64,000 nucleotides of DNA. It comes from Deltaproteobacteria bacterium. Lineage in GTDB: Bacteria; Myxococcota; JADLHZ01. A model generated the notes under the pieces. The model saw only the letters and a list, made by a program, of their open reading frames with translations. It had not been told where the DNA came from and searched no databases. Below, piece by piece: positions 7,192 to 15,014 of this stretch. Made by a program: the position numbers and the translations under genes. Position 1 is the first letter of the stretch; each line of letters opens with the position of its first letter. The stretch is taken from contig JADLHZ010000056.1 of the NCBI GenBank assembly GCA_020848545.1, positions 1 to 64,000 on the forward strand, in the 5' to 3' direction.

Positions 7192-7859
7192 AGCTTCTTC
7201 GCCGCCTCGCGCAGCGTGAGCCCGCTCGGTTGGAATTCTTCGATCCACGCGCGCACGAGCTCCGGCCGCTTCTTGCTCGTCTCGCGCAGCACCCAGCCGA
7301 TCGCTTTCCTAATGAAGAACTCTTTCTCATCGAGCATGCCGGCCGCGTAGCGGCTGAAGCGTGGAAAGTCACCTTCGCCCGCCCGCAGCGGCAGCAACAA
7401 GGTGAGCAACGCCGCGCGCCGCACCCAGAAGTCGTCGTCTTTCGCCCAGCGATCGAGCACGCGGCCAAGCGACGGCTCGCGCACGAACAAGGGTCCCATG
7501 ATGCTCGGCGCCAACACGTCGACGAGCGCCCACGTCTTCGCCTCGCGGATGAAGCGCTCGATCAACACCGCGTCCTTCGCGGACAGCAGCGGCGAGAAGG
7601 CGATCAGCAGCTCGCACGCCGCGAAGCGCAGCTCGTAGACGCCGCGCGACCATAGCCACTCGACGCCCGCGCGCAGCTCCTTCTTCGTCATGTCGCGATG
7701 CGCGCGCACGTACGCTTTGACGATCGTGCGCACGCCCGGCACCGGCACGCCGTAGTGCACGAGCTCGCTCTTCAGGTACGCCTTTTCCTTCTTGGCGCGG
7801 GTCGCGGTGCCTGCGCGCTCGATCGCTGCCGCCAATGGCTTCATGGCGTCGAGTCTCAT
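7188..7859 (-). CDS. AlkD-like DNA alkylation repair protein
   Basis: A 223-residue all-helical protein of the DNA alkylation repair (HEAT-like) family, which contains DNA glycosylases acting on N3- and N7-alkyl purines. Family segments are 'LKSELVHYGVPVPGVRTIVK', 'FAACELLIAF', 'KTWALVDVLAPSIMGPLF' and 'DDFWVRRAALLTLLLPL'. The Trp-x3-Asp pair in 'TWALVD' corresponds to the catalytic-site pair described for AlkD. It starts 29 bp from the FKBP gene end on the same strand and overlaps the small frameshifted gene. Confidence 0.9.
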   Translation of the reverse strand: MRLDAMKPLAAAIERAGTATRAKKEKAYLKSELVHYGVPVPGVRTIVKAYVRAHRDMTKKELRAGVEWLWSRGVYELRFAACELLIAFSPLLSAKDAVLIERFIREAKTWALVDVLAPSIMGPLFVREPSLGRVLDRWAKDDDFWVRRAALLTLLLPLRAGEGDFPRFSRYAAGMLDEKEFFIRKAIGWVLRETSKKRPELVRAWIEEFQPSGLTLREAAKKL

Positions 7860-7888
7860 CCGCCCTTCGTCTTCGTCGACAGCCGCAA

Positions 7889-8215
7889 CTACTCGACGGA
7901 CAAGAGCTCCACCTCGAAGACGAGCGTGGCGTTCGCCGGGATCACCGGCGGAAAGCCGCGCGCGCCGTACGCGAGGTGCGGCGGCAGGGTCAGCTTGCGC
8001 ACTTCGCCGATCTTCATCCCGGCGACGCCTTGGTCCCAGCCTTTGATCACTTCGCCGGCGCCGAGCTCGAAGGTGAAGCCCTCGTTGCGATCGCGCGAGC
8101 TGTCGAACTTCTCGCCGCTGGTCAACGTGCCAACGTAGTGGACGGTCACATTCATGCCCGGCTTCGCTTCGGCGCCGGCGCCAGCCTTGAGGTTTTCGAT
8201 TTGCAAATCAGCCAT
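7889..8215 (-). CDS. FKBP-type peptidyl-prolyl isomerase
   Basis: A 108-residue single-domain FKBP without signal peptide. Family motifs include '[20 protein letters not shown]', '[20 protein letters not shown]' and '[20 protein letters not shown]'. It catalyses cis-trans isomerisation of prolyl bonds, presumably in the cytoplasm. The start ATG at 8215 is divergent from the YbaK-like gene 41 bp away. Confidence 0.95.
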   Translation of the reverse strand: MADLQIENLKAGAGAEAKPGMNVTVHYVGTLTSGEKFDSSRDRNEGFTFELGAGEVIKGWDQGVAGMKIGEVRKLTLPPHLAYGARGFPPVIPANATLVFEVELLSVE

Positions 8216-8256
8216 GGCGAGTGCTTTACCCGAGCGCAAAGAGAGAACAAGAGCCG

Positions 8257-8733
8257 ATGAGCGATCACCCGATCACCCCCGCGATCCGCGTGCTCCGCGC
8301 AGAGAACGTGGCTTTCACGCCGCACACCTTCGATTACGTCGAGAAAGGCGGCACCGCGCACTCGTCGAAGGAGCTCGGCGTCGACGAGCATGCGATCGTG
8401 AAGACGCTCGTGTTCGAAGACGAGCACAGAGCGCCGATCGTCGTCTTGATGCACGGTGATCGCGAGGTGTCGACGAAGACGCTCGCGCGGATCATCGGCG
8501 TGAAGATGTTGAAGCCGTGCGCGCCGGACGTGGCCGAGCGGCACTCGGGCTACAAGGTCGGCGGCACATCGCCGTTCGGGCTGAAGAGGACGCTGCCGAT
8601 CTACATGCAGCAGACGATCACGACCCTGGAGCGCATGTACATCAACGGCGGCGGCCGCGGCTTTCTCGTGTCGCTGGCGCCGAGCGAAGCCGTGCGGGTG
8701 TTGCAGCCGACGCTCGTCGAGGCCGCACAGTGA
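8257..8733 (+). CDS. YbaK-like Cys-tRNA(Pro) deacylase
   Basis: A 158-residue protein of the YbaK/ProX editing family. It has '[20 protein letters not shown]', the conserved lysine segment '[11 protein letters not shown]', and '[20 protein letters not shown]', a YbaK signature. YbaK hydrolyses Cys-tRNA(Pro) formed by prolyl-tRNA synthetase and so protects translation fidelity. The ATG at 8257 is preferred to an upstream GTG at 8221. Confidence 0.92.
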   Translation: MSDHPITPAIRVLRAENVAFTPHTFDYVEKGGTAHSSKELGVDEHAIVKTLVFEDEHRAPIVVLMHGDREVSTKTLARIIGVKMLKPCAPDVAERHSGYKVGGTSPFGLKRTLPIYMQQTITTLERMYINGGGRGFLVSLAPSEAVRVLQPTLVEAAQ

Positions 8734-9027
8734 CTATTCGAAGGGGCGCGCGCTCGGGCTGATCAAGATGCCCCCGAAGAGCAAACCGGCGCCGAGTAGC
8801 GGCATGCCGACCGCGAGCGCGCCGGCGCCGAGCAGGCCGAGCGCGATAGTGACGGCGACGCCGGCCGTGCGCGACGAGCTTTGTGCGCGATGGGCAGCGG
8901 AGCGCGCTTCCATCTCGTCGCGCTCCATTTGTCCAGGCGCGCTGCCGGCGGAGAGCTGCGGGAGTTCTTTTCTCGGTGCCGCTTCAGCGGGCGCCTGCGT
9001 GGTGACTTGGCCTGGGTTGACCTTCAT
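8734..9027 (-). CDS. Small membrane protein, hypothetical
   Basis: A 97-residue protein. The first half is hydrophilic (residues 1-52, with QLSAGSAPGQMERDEMEARS). The second half has a transmembrane hairpin (VAVTIALGLLGAGALAVGMP and LLGAGLLFGGILI). No family is recognised. It ends immediately after the stop of the convergent YbaK-like gene. The start ATG at 9027 is the first in frame after the crotonase gene's upstream region. Confidence 0.6.
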   Translation of the reverse strand: MKVNPGQVTTQAPAEAAPRKELPQLSAGSAPGQMERDEMEARSAAHRAQSSSRTAGVAVTIALGLLGAGALAVGMPLLGAGLLFGGILISPSARPFE

Positions 9028-9084
9028 GCCCGAGTTATCGGCGTGAGCGCTTGCGTAGGCGCGCAAAATGACTAGTGGACACCC

Positions 9085-9873
9085 ATGGAACGCGTCGTCA
9101 CCACCGTCGAAAACCACGTCGCGCACGTACGCCTGAACCGCGCCGACAAACGCAACGGCCTGGACTCGCCCATGTTCGAGGCGATCGTCGCCGCGGCGAA
9201 GCAAGTTGGAAACGATCGGAGCGTGCGCGCCGTCGTGCTCTCGGGCGAAGGCAAAGCGTTCTCGGCCGGCCTCGATTGGGGCGCGTTCATGAGCGACGCG
9301 AGCCTCGCTTCGAAGCTCCTCGAGCGTTCGAACGAGAGCCCGGCGAACATCGCGCAGCGCGTGGCGTGGGCGTGGGTCGAGTGTCCGGTGCCGGTGATCG
9401 CCGCGGTGCACGGCGCGGCGTTCGGCGGCGGCCTGCAGATCGCGCTCGGCGCCGACGTCCGCATCGTCGCGCCCGACGCGCAGCTCTGCGTCATGGAGAT
9501 GCGCTACGGGCTCGTGCCGGACATGGGCGCGTCGAAGACCTTGCTCCGCCTCGTGCGACCGGATGTGGCGAAGGAGCTCATGTTCACCGCGCGCACGCTC
9601 AGCGGCGAAGAGGCCGTCGCGCTCGGGCTCGCCACGCGCGTCGCCGCCGATCCCTTGGCCGCCGCAAAGGAGCTCGCCCAAACGATCGCCGCGCAGTCGC
9701 CGCAGGCGGTCCGCGCTGCGAAGAAGCTCGCCGACACCGCCCCGGATCTCGACGTCGCCGAAGCGTTCGCGCTCGAGACGAAGCTGCAGCTCGAGCTCAT
9801 CGGCTCGGCGAACCAGCTGGAAGCCGTGCAAGCAACGATGATGAAGCGCGCGCCGGAGTTCAGCGACGTGTGA
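9085..9873 (+). CDS. Crotonase-family enoyl-CoA hydratase/isomerase
   Basis: A 262-residue crotonase. Oxyanion-hole segments are present ('AFSAGLDWG' and 'HGAAFGGGLQIALGAD'). The usual first catalytic Glu of hydratases (GGGxEL) is Gln here. The second acidic site is kept as 'MEMRYGLVPDMG', with Glu and Asp eight residues apart, as in dienoyl-CoA isomerases. It may therefore be an isomerase rather than a classical hydratase. It acts on acyl-CoA, probably in fatty-acid or aromatic-acid breakdown. It stands alone with no beta-oxidation genes nearby. Confidence 0.9.
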   Translation: MERVVTTVENHVAHVRLNRADKRNGLDSPMFEAIVAAAKQVGNDRSVRAVVLSGEGKAFSAGLDWGAFMSDASLASKLLERSNESPANIAQRVAWAWVECPVPVIAAVHGAAFGGGLQIALGADVRIVAPDAQLCVMEMRYGLVPDMGASKTLLRLVRPDVAKELMFTARTLSGEEAVALGLATRVAADPLAAAKELAQTIAAQSPQAVRAAKKLADTAPDLDVAEAFALETKLQLELIGSANQLEAVQATMMKRAPEFSDV

Positions 9874-10165
9874 ACGCTAGGAGACTGCTTGAGTAAGGCT
9901 CCCGTCGCGGCGCCTCCCACACGGCCGGCGGCTTCGTACATACCTCTTTGACGACGGCGTCCGCCGGCAGCTTGTTCTTCTCGTCGACGACGAACCCGAA
10001 GCGATAGCAGACGCCGGACTTCAACGCGGGAAAGCGCAGCACGTAGGCGATGAGCTCTTCCTTCGGCGGCTTGTGCGTCAATGCCGCGCGCTCCTCCGAC
10101 CCGACCGGGCCGTCGGTTGACAACGGTGCCGTGTGCCACGCATGGCCGCTCGGGTGAAGCTCCAC
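9860..10165 (-). CDS. Doubtful short ORF or gene remnant
   Basis: This frame gives a protein-like sequence (for example ELIAYVLRFPALKSGVCYRF and GFVVDEKNKLPADAVVKEVC) across the 268-bp space between the crotonase and nuclease genes. There is no ATG; GTG at 10165 lies within the nuclease gene and TTG at 10123 is the start just outside it. It overlaps the crotonase stop by 14 bp. It may be a small gene with an odd start or a decayed remnant. No family is recognised. Confidence 0.35.
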   Translation of the reverse strand: MELHPSGHAWHTAPLSTDGPVGSEERAALTHKPPKEELIAYVLRFPALKSGVCYRFGFVVDEKNKLPADAVVKEVCTKPPAVWEAPRREPYSSSLLAFTRR

Positions 10166-10933
10166 ATCGTAGATGGTACCTACGAGCTCTTTCGCGCGCA
10201 CTATTCGAAGCGCCCGGATCAGCCGATGAAGGCGACGCTCGGCATGGTCGACTCCTTGCGCTCGCTCGGGCGCGATGCCGCCGAGGCCGTCACCCACATC
10301 GCCGTCGCGTTCGACAATCCGATCCGCTCGTTTCGCAACGACCTCTTCGCCGGCTACAAGACCGAGGACGGCGTCGATCCCGCGCTGCTCGCGCAGTTCG
10401 ACGCCGCCGAAGAAGCGGTGCGCAAGCTCGGCGTCACCGTGTGGTCGATGAAGGAGTTCGAGGCCGACGACGCGCTCGCCACGGCCGCCGCGCGTTGGGC
10501 TTCGCAAGTGGACCAGGTCCGCATCCTCACGCCGGACAAAGATCTCGGCCAGTGCATCGTCGGCACACGCGTCGTGCAGGTCGATCGCATGCGCAAGAGC
10601 GAGATCGACGAAGACGCGCTCGTCGCTCGGCGTGGTGTGCGTCCGGCGAGCATCCCCGATTGGCTCGCGCTCACCGGCGACGACGCCGACGGCGTGCCGG
10701 GGCTCAAAGGCTTCGGCGAAAAAGGCGCGGCGGCGCTGCTCGCAGAGTTCGGCCACCTGGAGCAAATCCCGAACGATTGGCGCGCGTGGCCGAAGAGCAT
10801 CCGCGGGGCAGAGCGCTTGGCGGCAACGCTGAACGAAGAGCGCGACCTAGCGATGCTCTACCGGGAGCTCACGCGCTTGCGCCGGGACGTACCGCTCGAG
10901 GAGTCGCTCGATGATCTCCGCTGGTCACGGTGA
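10142..10933 (+). CDS. 5'-3' exonuclease (FEN/ExoIX-like)
   Basis: A 263-residue flap-nuclease-fold protein. Metal-binding acids are visible: Asp11 (IVDGT), Asp58 (AFDN), Glu107-x-Asp109-Asp110 (FEADDA), Asp132/Asp134 (TPDKDLGQ) and Asp180/181/183 (TGDDADGVPG). The last leads into the helix-three-turn-helix motif 'GVPGLKGFGEKGAAALL'. It resembles stand-alone bacterial homologues of the Pol I 5' nuclease domain (Xni type) and may process flaps or RNA primers. It converges with the GH5-like gene, overlapping by 9 bp. Confidence 0.9.
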   Translation: MAARVKLHIVDGTYELFRAHYSKRPDQPMKATLGMVDSLRSLGRDAAEAVTHIAVAFDNPIRSFRNDLFAGYKTEDGVDPALLAQFDAAEEAVRKLGVTVWSMKEFEADDALATAAARWASQVDQVRILTPDKDLGQCIVGTRVVQVDRMRKSEIDEDALVARRGVRPASIPDWLALTGDDADGVPGLKGFGEKGAAALLAEFGHLEQIPNDWRAWPKSIRGAERLAATLNEERDLAMLYRELTRLRRDVPLEESLDDLRWSR

Positions 10934-11914
10934 GCGCATCCGGGCCGCGAGCGTGATCAGCGGCTCCTTCTCGACATCGTCGTCCTTCGTGAAGCCACAG
11001 CCGAGCGCCCACGGCATCCACCCAACGGCGCCCGCGGCTTCGGCGGCGTCGACGACAGCCAGCGCGTAGGCGGCATCGTCCGCGAGGAATTCGCCGAGCA
11101 ACACCGGCAACTCCGCCGCCGCGCGGGCCCACTTCCCTGGAAAGGTCCGCGGCGGATCGTAGGGCAAGTACTGGTGCGCCGAGTAAACGAGGTTGCCGCC
11201 GTGCAGGGGATGCGTGCGGTAGTAGTCGAGCGTATGCGCCCAATCCATGCCGCTGACGACGATCACGGTCTCTTGGTCGCGCGTGCGGATCGCGTCGATC
11301 AACGTCTGCATCGCGGCGGCGGTCTCCTTCTCGGGAAAGCCGTGCGCCTCGTTGATGAGGTCGTAGAGGACGTTCGTGCGCTTCGCGAGGCGTGAGACTG
11401 CCTTGTGCCAAAACGCTTCCGTCGTGTTCCCCGCGCCGAAGGTCGGCAGCTCCAAGATGTTCGCGTGATAGGGATCGAGCTTCCGGCCGACCTCCCACTG
11501 CACGTCGAGCACGAGGTACAGGCCGCGCGCGTTGGCGTCGTCGATCAGGCGCTCCACGCGCAGCACGTAGTCGTCGTCGGTGAGGAACCACTCCTGATTC
11601 ACCGGCATCCGCACCACGTTCGCGCCCCAGCGTTCAGCGAGCACGCGAAGGACGTCGCTGCCTTCTTCAGTCAGCTCCCAGTTGGCGCCGTCGCGATCGA
11701 ACTCGAGCGAGCAAACGTTGACGCCGCGCAGGACGACGCGCGCGCCGTCGGGGGCGAGGAGCGCGTTACCGTCTGTGTGCAGGCGCGGCAGCGGTGACGC
11801 GGGCGCCGGCGTCGCAGCGATCGGCGCCGTCCAATCGAGCGTGGCGATGGGATCAGGCGCCACGCGACAATTCAAGAGACCCATGATCAGCGCTCCGGCG
11901 TAGAGTAAACGCAC
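10925..11914 (-). CDS. GH5-like glycoside hydrolase lipoprotein
   Basis: A 329-residue protein. The N terminus is a lipoprotein signal (hydrophobic residues 3-15, then Cys16 in GLLNC). The rest is a glycoside hydrolase family 5 type TIM barrel: 'LRGVNVCSLEFD', 'GANVVRMPVNQEWFL', 'YLVLDVQWEVG', the acid/base Glu189 in 'YDLINEAHG', 'YSAHQYLPYDPP' and the probable nucleophile Glu275 in 'VLLGEFLAD'. It probably cleaves beta-glucan-like or mannan-like chains at the cell surface. The substrate cannot be told from sequence alone. Confidence 0.85.
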   Translation of the reverse strand: MRLLYAGALIMGLLNCRVAPDPIATLDWTAPIAATPAPASPLPRLHTDGNALLAPDGARVVLRGVNVCSLEFDRDGANWELTEEGSDVLRVLAERWGANVVRMPVNQEWFLTDDDYVLRVERLIDDANARGLYLVLDVQWEVGRKLDPYHANILELPTFGAGNTTEAFWHKAVSRLAKRTNVLYDLINEAHGFPEKETAAAMQTLIDAIRTRDQETVIVVSGMDWAHTLDYYRTHPLHGGNLVYSAHQYLPYDPPRTFPGKWARAAAELPVLLGEFLADDAAYALAVVDAAEAAGAVGWMPWALGCGFTKDDDVEKEPLITLAARMRSP

Positions 11915-11929
11915 GCGAGCGATGCCACA

Positions 11930-12163
11930 TCACATGATCCAACGATCGCGCAACGGATCCGGCTCGAGCGCGCGCTTTCGCCGCAGCGGCCGGCGTTTCT
12001 TCCGCCGCTTCGGCGCCCGCACGAGCAGCGCCTTCACCAACGCCACGGGGATAACGAAGCTCTGGTGCTCGCCCCGCACGCCCTGGCCTCCCACGCTCTG
12101 GCCTCCCACGCCCTGTCCGCGCACGCGCACCTGACCGTGTCCATGACCGCGCTGTGTCTGCAT
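11930..12163 (-). CDS. Small basic protein with GQ-rich repeats
   Basis: A 77-residue frame. Residues 5-32 are a Gly/Gln/Val repeat (GHGHGQVRVRGQGVGGQSVG and onward) encoded by the left arm of a 42-bp inverted repeat. The second half looks like a true protein: 'HQSFVIPVALVKALLV' then a very basic stretch 'RAPKRRKKRRPLRRKRALEP'. It may be a small nucleic-acid-binding protein linked to the adjacent four-helix-bundle gene, which is divergent. No family is recognised. The start ATG at 12163 is tentative. Confidence 0.4.
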   Translation of the reverse strand: MQTQRGHGHGQVRVRGQGVGGQSVGGQGVRGEHQSFVIPVALVKALLVRAPKRRKKRRPLRRKRALEPDPLRDRWIM

Positions 12164-12661
12164 GAGTCGGGCCTGGTGTGAAACAGGGGCTTGCGTCGAG
12201 CGTCGATCGTTCGGTTTGGGTTCTCGTTGCAGATGTGGAAGGCGCGGGCGATGGAAACACCTCACCTGCCGCATCACCGTCTCATCGCGTTCTCGGTCGC
12301 GAAGGAACTCTTGCTCGCCGTCGTCGCCGCGAACATCCGTGACGCGGAGTTGAAAGACCAAGCGACTCGCGCCGCGAAGAGCGCCGCGCTCAATTGCGCC
12401 GAAGGTGCCGGACGCTCTTCGCCGAAAGACAAGGCGCGCGCCTTCGCAATTGCGCGGGGTGAAGCTGCAGAGGCTGCTGCCGCGGTTGAAATCGCCGCCG
12501 CGGTAGGCGCCGCAACAGATTCATCAATGCAAGCGGTCAACGCCGTGGCCCATAGGCTGTGCGGCATGCTGACGCGTCTTTGCCGCTGAACGCCCTCAGC
12601 AATTGGCCAGGGTCGGGTTCACGGTCAGGTGCGCGTGCGCGGCCAGGGCGTAGGAGGCCAG
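12098..12661. repeat. 42-bp inverted repeat enclosing the four-helix-bundle gene
   Basis: The arm at 12098-12139 is the reverse complement of the arm at 12620-12661 at 40 of 42 positions. The 480 bp between them hold the four-helix-bundle gene. Each arm is built from degenerate GGCCAGGGCGTGGGAG-like units, and the left side has a 15-bp tandem repeat. The transcript could fold into a long stem with the gene in its loop. Known 23S rRNA intervening sequences have the same layout: complementary ends around a four-helix-bundle gene. There is no rRNA here. Confidence 0.8.
12251..12589 (+). CDS. Four-helix-bundle protein (23S rRNA IVS-protein family)
   Basis: A 112-residue helical protein. Family hallmarks are 'HHRLIAFSVAKELLLAVV', 'DQATRAAKSAALNCAEGAGR' (the conserved Asn-x-x-Glu-Gly turn) and 'ARGEAAEAAAAVEIAA'. 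The family includes proteins encoded in 23S rRNA intervening sequences and the Avd accessory protein of diversity-generating retroelements, which bind nucleic acid. The ATG at 12251 is preferred to an earlier ATG at 12233. It lies inside a 42-bp inverted repeat; no reverse transcriptase or variable repeat is seen. Confidence 0.88.
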   Translation: METPHLPHHRLIAFSVAKELLLAVVAANIRDAELKDQATRAAKSAALNCAEGAGRSSPKDKARAFAIARGEAAEAAAAVEIAAAVGAATDSSMQAVNAVAHRLCGMLTRLCR

Positions 12662-12855
12662 GGCCATGGACCGTGTCAGGGTCAGCAGGTCAGGGCCAGG
12701 CGACGTCAGTCGTTCCTGAACCGACGACGACCTTTTCCAACACCCTGCTAGGGCAGATGTCCCAGATGGCGCGTGAGTCGAGCTGATTGGCGCGCTTGGC
12801 GGAAGCGTGGCCGCAGGGCTGGAAGTGCCCATCGATATGTGACGTGATCCGCGCG
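12662..12855. other. Intergenic region after right repeat arm
   Basis: After the right arm, degenerate repeats of GTCAGGG and GGCCAGGG continue to about 12705. Beyond that I see no gene, terminator or clear promoter before the deformylase gene. Confidence 0.5.
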
Positions 12856-13530
12856 ATGCGGTTCACCCTCGCCTTCTCGCTGCTCCTCTGCGCATCGTGC
12901 GCGGCACCGATGACTCAGAAGATCGTCCTGCCGCCGCCGGGAACGTTGCCGCCGATCGTCCAAGCCGGCCATCCCGTGTTGCGATCGAAGGCCGAAGACG
13001 TACCGAAGGAGAAGATCGCCACGCCGGAGTTTGCGGCGCTGGTGCAGACGATGATCGACACGATGCGCGCGGCGCCGGGCGTGGGCCTCGCAGCGCCGCA
13101 GATCGGCGTGCCGTGGCGCGTGATCGTGCTCGAAGATCGCGAGGAGCTGATCACGAAGCTCTCGGATCTCGAGCAAAAAGAGCGCGAGCGCGTGCCGTTT
13201 GCGCCGCGCGTGTTCGTCAACCCCACGCTCACGCCCATCGGCGAGGAGAAAGCGACGTTCTTCGAGGGATGCCTCAGCGTGGCGGGCTTCGCCGGCCTCG
13301 TCGAGCGCGCCGCCGAGGTGGAAGTGCACGGCCTCGACGAGCACGGCGAGCCGCAGACGTGGCGCGTCCGCGGCTGGCCCGCGCGCATCTTGCAGCACGA
13401 GGTCGATCACCTCGACGGCCGCCTCTACGTCGATCGCATGCGCACGCGCTCGTTCTCGACGCAGGAGCAAGTGAAGCAACGCTTCGCCGGCAAGTCGATC
13501 AGCGCGATCCTGGCCGAATTAGGCTGGTGA
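12856..13530 (+). CDS. def: Peptide deformylase, with signal-like N terminus
   Basis: A 224-residue protein. All three deformylase motifs are intact: 'GVGLAAPQIG' (75-84), 'EGCLSV' with metal ligand Cys139, and 'QHEVDHLDG' with His181, Glu182 and His185. The enzyme removes formyl groups from new proteins. From the ATG at 12856 the first 17 residues (MRFTLAFSLLLCASCAA) look like a signal or weak lipoprotein signal, unexpected for a cytoplasmic enzyme. Starting at ATG 12910 instead would give a normal 206-residue cytoplasmic form. Neither start has a strong ribosome site. Confidence 0.92.
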   Translation: MRFTLAFSLLLCASCAAPMTQKIVLPPPGTLPPIVQAGHPVLRSKAEDVPKEKIATPEFAALVQTMIDTMRAAPGVGLAAPQIGVPWRVIVLEDREELITKLSDLEQKERERVPFAPRVFVNPTLTPIGEEKATFFEGCLSVAGFAGLVERAAEVEVHGLDEHGEPQTWRVRGWPARILQHEVDHLDGRLYVDRMRTRSFSTQEQVKQRFAGKSISAILAELGW

Positions 13531-14320
13531 CCGCGGCGTCCCACGCGTCGCCCATCGTCTCAGCGACGTTCGAGTGGTCGGCGCCGGGCACCAAGATCAG
13601 CTGCTTCGGAAAATTCGCGTTGGCAAAGACACGCTCGCCGAACTCGTGGCGCACGTAGTCGTCGGCGAGGCCGTGCATCACGAGCACCGGCGTATGGACG
13701 AGCGCGATCATGTGCTCGGTGTCCCAGCGCGCATCGGCGATGAAGCCGATCGGAAAGTCGAAGCCCGACGAGTCCGTCTTGAACGCTTCGAGCGACGCGA
13801 TCGGCGACTCCAAGATCAACGCCGCCGGCGGATCATCGATCGCCCGCTGCGTGGCCGTCGCGGTGCCGAACGAGCGGCCGTAGTAGACGATGCGCGCAAC
13901 GGCCCCGGCGCGGGCGCGCAAGTAGTCGACGGACGCCTTCGTGTCCGCTGCGACGCTCGCTTCGGTCGGTCGCATGTCGGTCGAGGTGCCGAAGCCACGG
14001 TAGTTCACCGCGAGCACGTCGACGCCGAGGTTCGCGAGCCGCTTTACCCGCCCGAGCGCGCCGTCCAAGAGCTGACCTTGGCCGTGAAAGTAGATGACGT
14101 AAGTCGACGCCGGCGCCGACGCGCGCACGTAGACCGCCGCGACTTGGCCGTCTTCCACCGGAATGGAGAAGTGCTCGAAGCGATCGGCCGTGATCACTTC
14201 TTTCGGATCGTCGCTGTCGAAGTCGAAATCGTACGCATCGACGGTGCGGCGTGAGTAGACGAAGGAGTCCAAGCGAAAACACGCCGGCAAGATCACGAGC
14301 AAGAGCGCGAGCCGCATCAT
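13499..14320 (-). CDS. Alpha/beta hydrolase lipoprotein
   Basis: A 273-residue protein with a lipoprotein signal (MMRLALLLVILPACF, Cys14) and an alpha/beta hydrolase fold. Visible pieces are the oxyanion segment 'IYFHGQGQ', nucleophile elbow 'YYGRSFGTA' (Gly-x-Ser-x-Gly), acid 'HGLADDYV' and catalytic His in 'PGADHSNVAE'. It resembles serine hydrolases of the BEM46/lysophospholipase type. It converges with the deformylase gene, overlapping 32 bp. Its start overlaps the stop of the upstream lipoprotein gene, so these two are coupled. Confidence 0.88.
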   Translation of the reverse strand: MMRLALLLVILPACFRLDSFVYSRRTVDAYDFDFDSDDPKEVITADRFEHFSIPVEDGQVAAVYVRASAPASTYVIYFHGQGQLLDGALGRVKRLANLGVDVLAVNYRGFGTSTDMRPTEASVAADTKASVDYLRARAGAVARIVYYGRSFGTATATQRAIDDPPAALILESPIASLEAFKTDSSGFDFPIGFIADARWDTEHMIALVHTPVLVMHGLADDYVRHEFGERVFANANFPKQLILVPGADHSNVAETMGDAWDAAVTSLIRPGSR

Positions 14321-14958
14321 CTGCCCTCCCCGAAGCGCACGCGAAAGCCGAGCACGAGGCCGAACGCGCCTTGGCGGCCGATGCCCACCCACTGCACGAT
14401 CGGATAGTAGGTGTCGGCGAAGGGCTGATACCAGCGCCCTTCGAGCTGCATCGCGAAGCGGCCGATGATCAGCTCTTGGCCAACGGCGATGGTGAAGATC
14501 GGCGGCGCCTTGAACTGAAAGAGACCGTCGACCGCCGCGTAGGTGCCGAAGAAGCGTGCGTAACGCCAACTCACGCTCGCTTCGGTCTCCAAGTACGCTG
14601 CGAAGCCGCTGCGAAAGTTGGTGAAGCCGTAGAGCCGGCCGGTCAAGGTGATCGCCGGGCGCGCGCCGTCTTGCGCGAGCGGCATCACGCTCGCGCCGGC
14701 GTCGACGCCGAGCACGCCGAACAACGCGAGCGAGGTCAGGTGCAGGTGCGCCGAGACGTCGAGCATGTCGAGCACGCCGATGCTCACGCCGAGCGCGCTC
14801 AAAGGCACTGGGATCGTCGCGAGGCCCGGGATGTACGCCATCGGCCCGCCGGCGTGCAGCTCGACGTCGACGGCGCCCTTCGGCGTCGGCCGCGTCTTCG
14901 TGACGTGGGCGCACCCGAACAGGATCGCGATGAGCAAGAGCCGAGCGACGACGCGCAC
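14317..14958 (-). CDS. Lipoprotein with barrel-like sequence, hypothetical
   Basis: A 213-residue protein with a lipoprotein signal ending at Cys16 (LLLIAILFGCAH). The body alternates hydrophobic and polar residues with many aromatic and Gly residues (TLTGRLYGFTNFRSGFAAYL, FGLVLGFRVRFGEGR), like an outer-membrane beta barrel. No family is recognised. It overlaps the downstream hydrolase gene by 4 bp and probably forms an operon with it. Confidence 0.7.
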   Translation of the reverse strand: MRVVARLLLIAILFGCAHVTKTRPTPKGAVDVELHAGGPMAYIPGLATIPVPLSALGVSIGVLDMLDVSAHLHLTSLALFGVLGVDAGASVMPLAQDGARPAITLTGRLYGFTNFRSGFAAYLETEASVSWRYARFFGTYAAVDGLFQFKAPPIFTIAVGQELIIGRFAMQLEGRWYQPFADTYYPIVQWVGIGRQGAFGLVLGFRVRFGEGR

Positions 14959-15014
14959 GCCGCGCGCTTAGCACGCGGCATCAGCTGCGCGCGAGACCGT
15001 GCCGCGCCTGAAGT

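Noticed and set aside
12251-12589. Diversity-generating retroelement (Avd-like gene)
   Set aside because: No reverse transcriptase and no template/variable repeat pair is visible nearby; only the four-helix-bundle family is shared.
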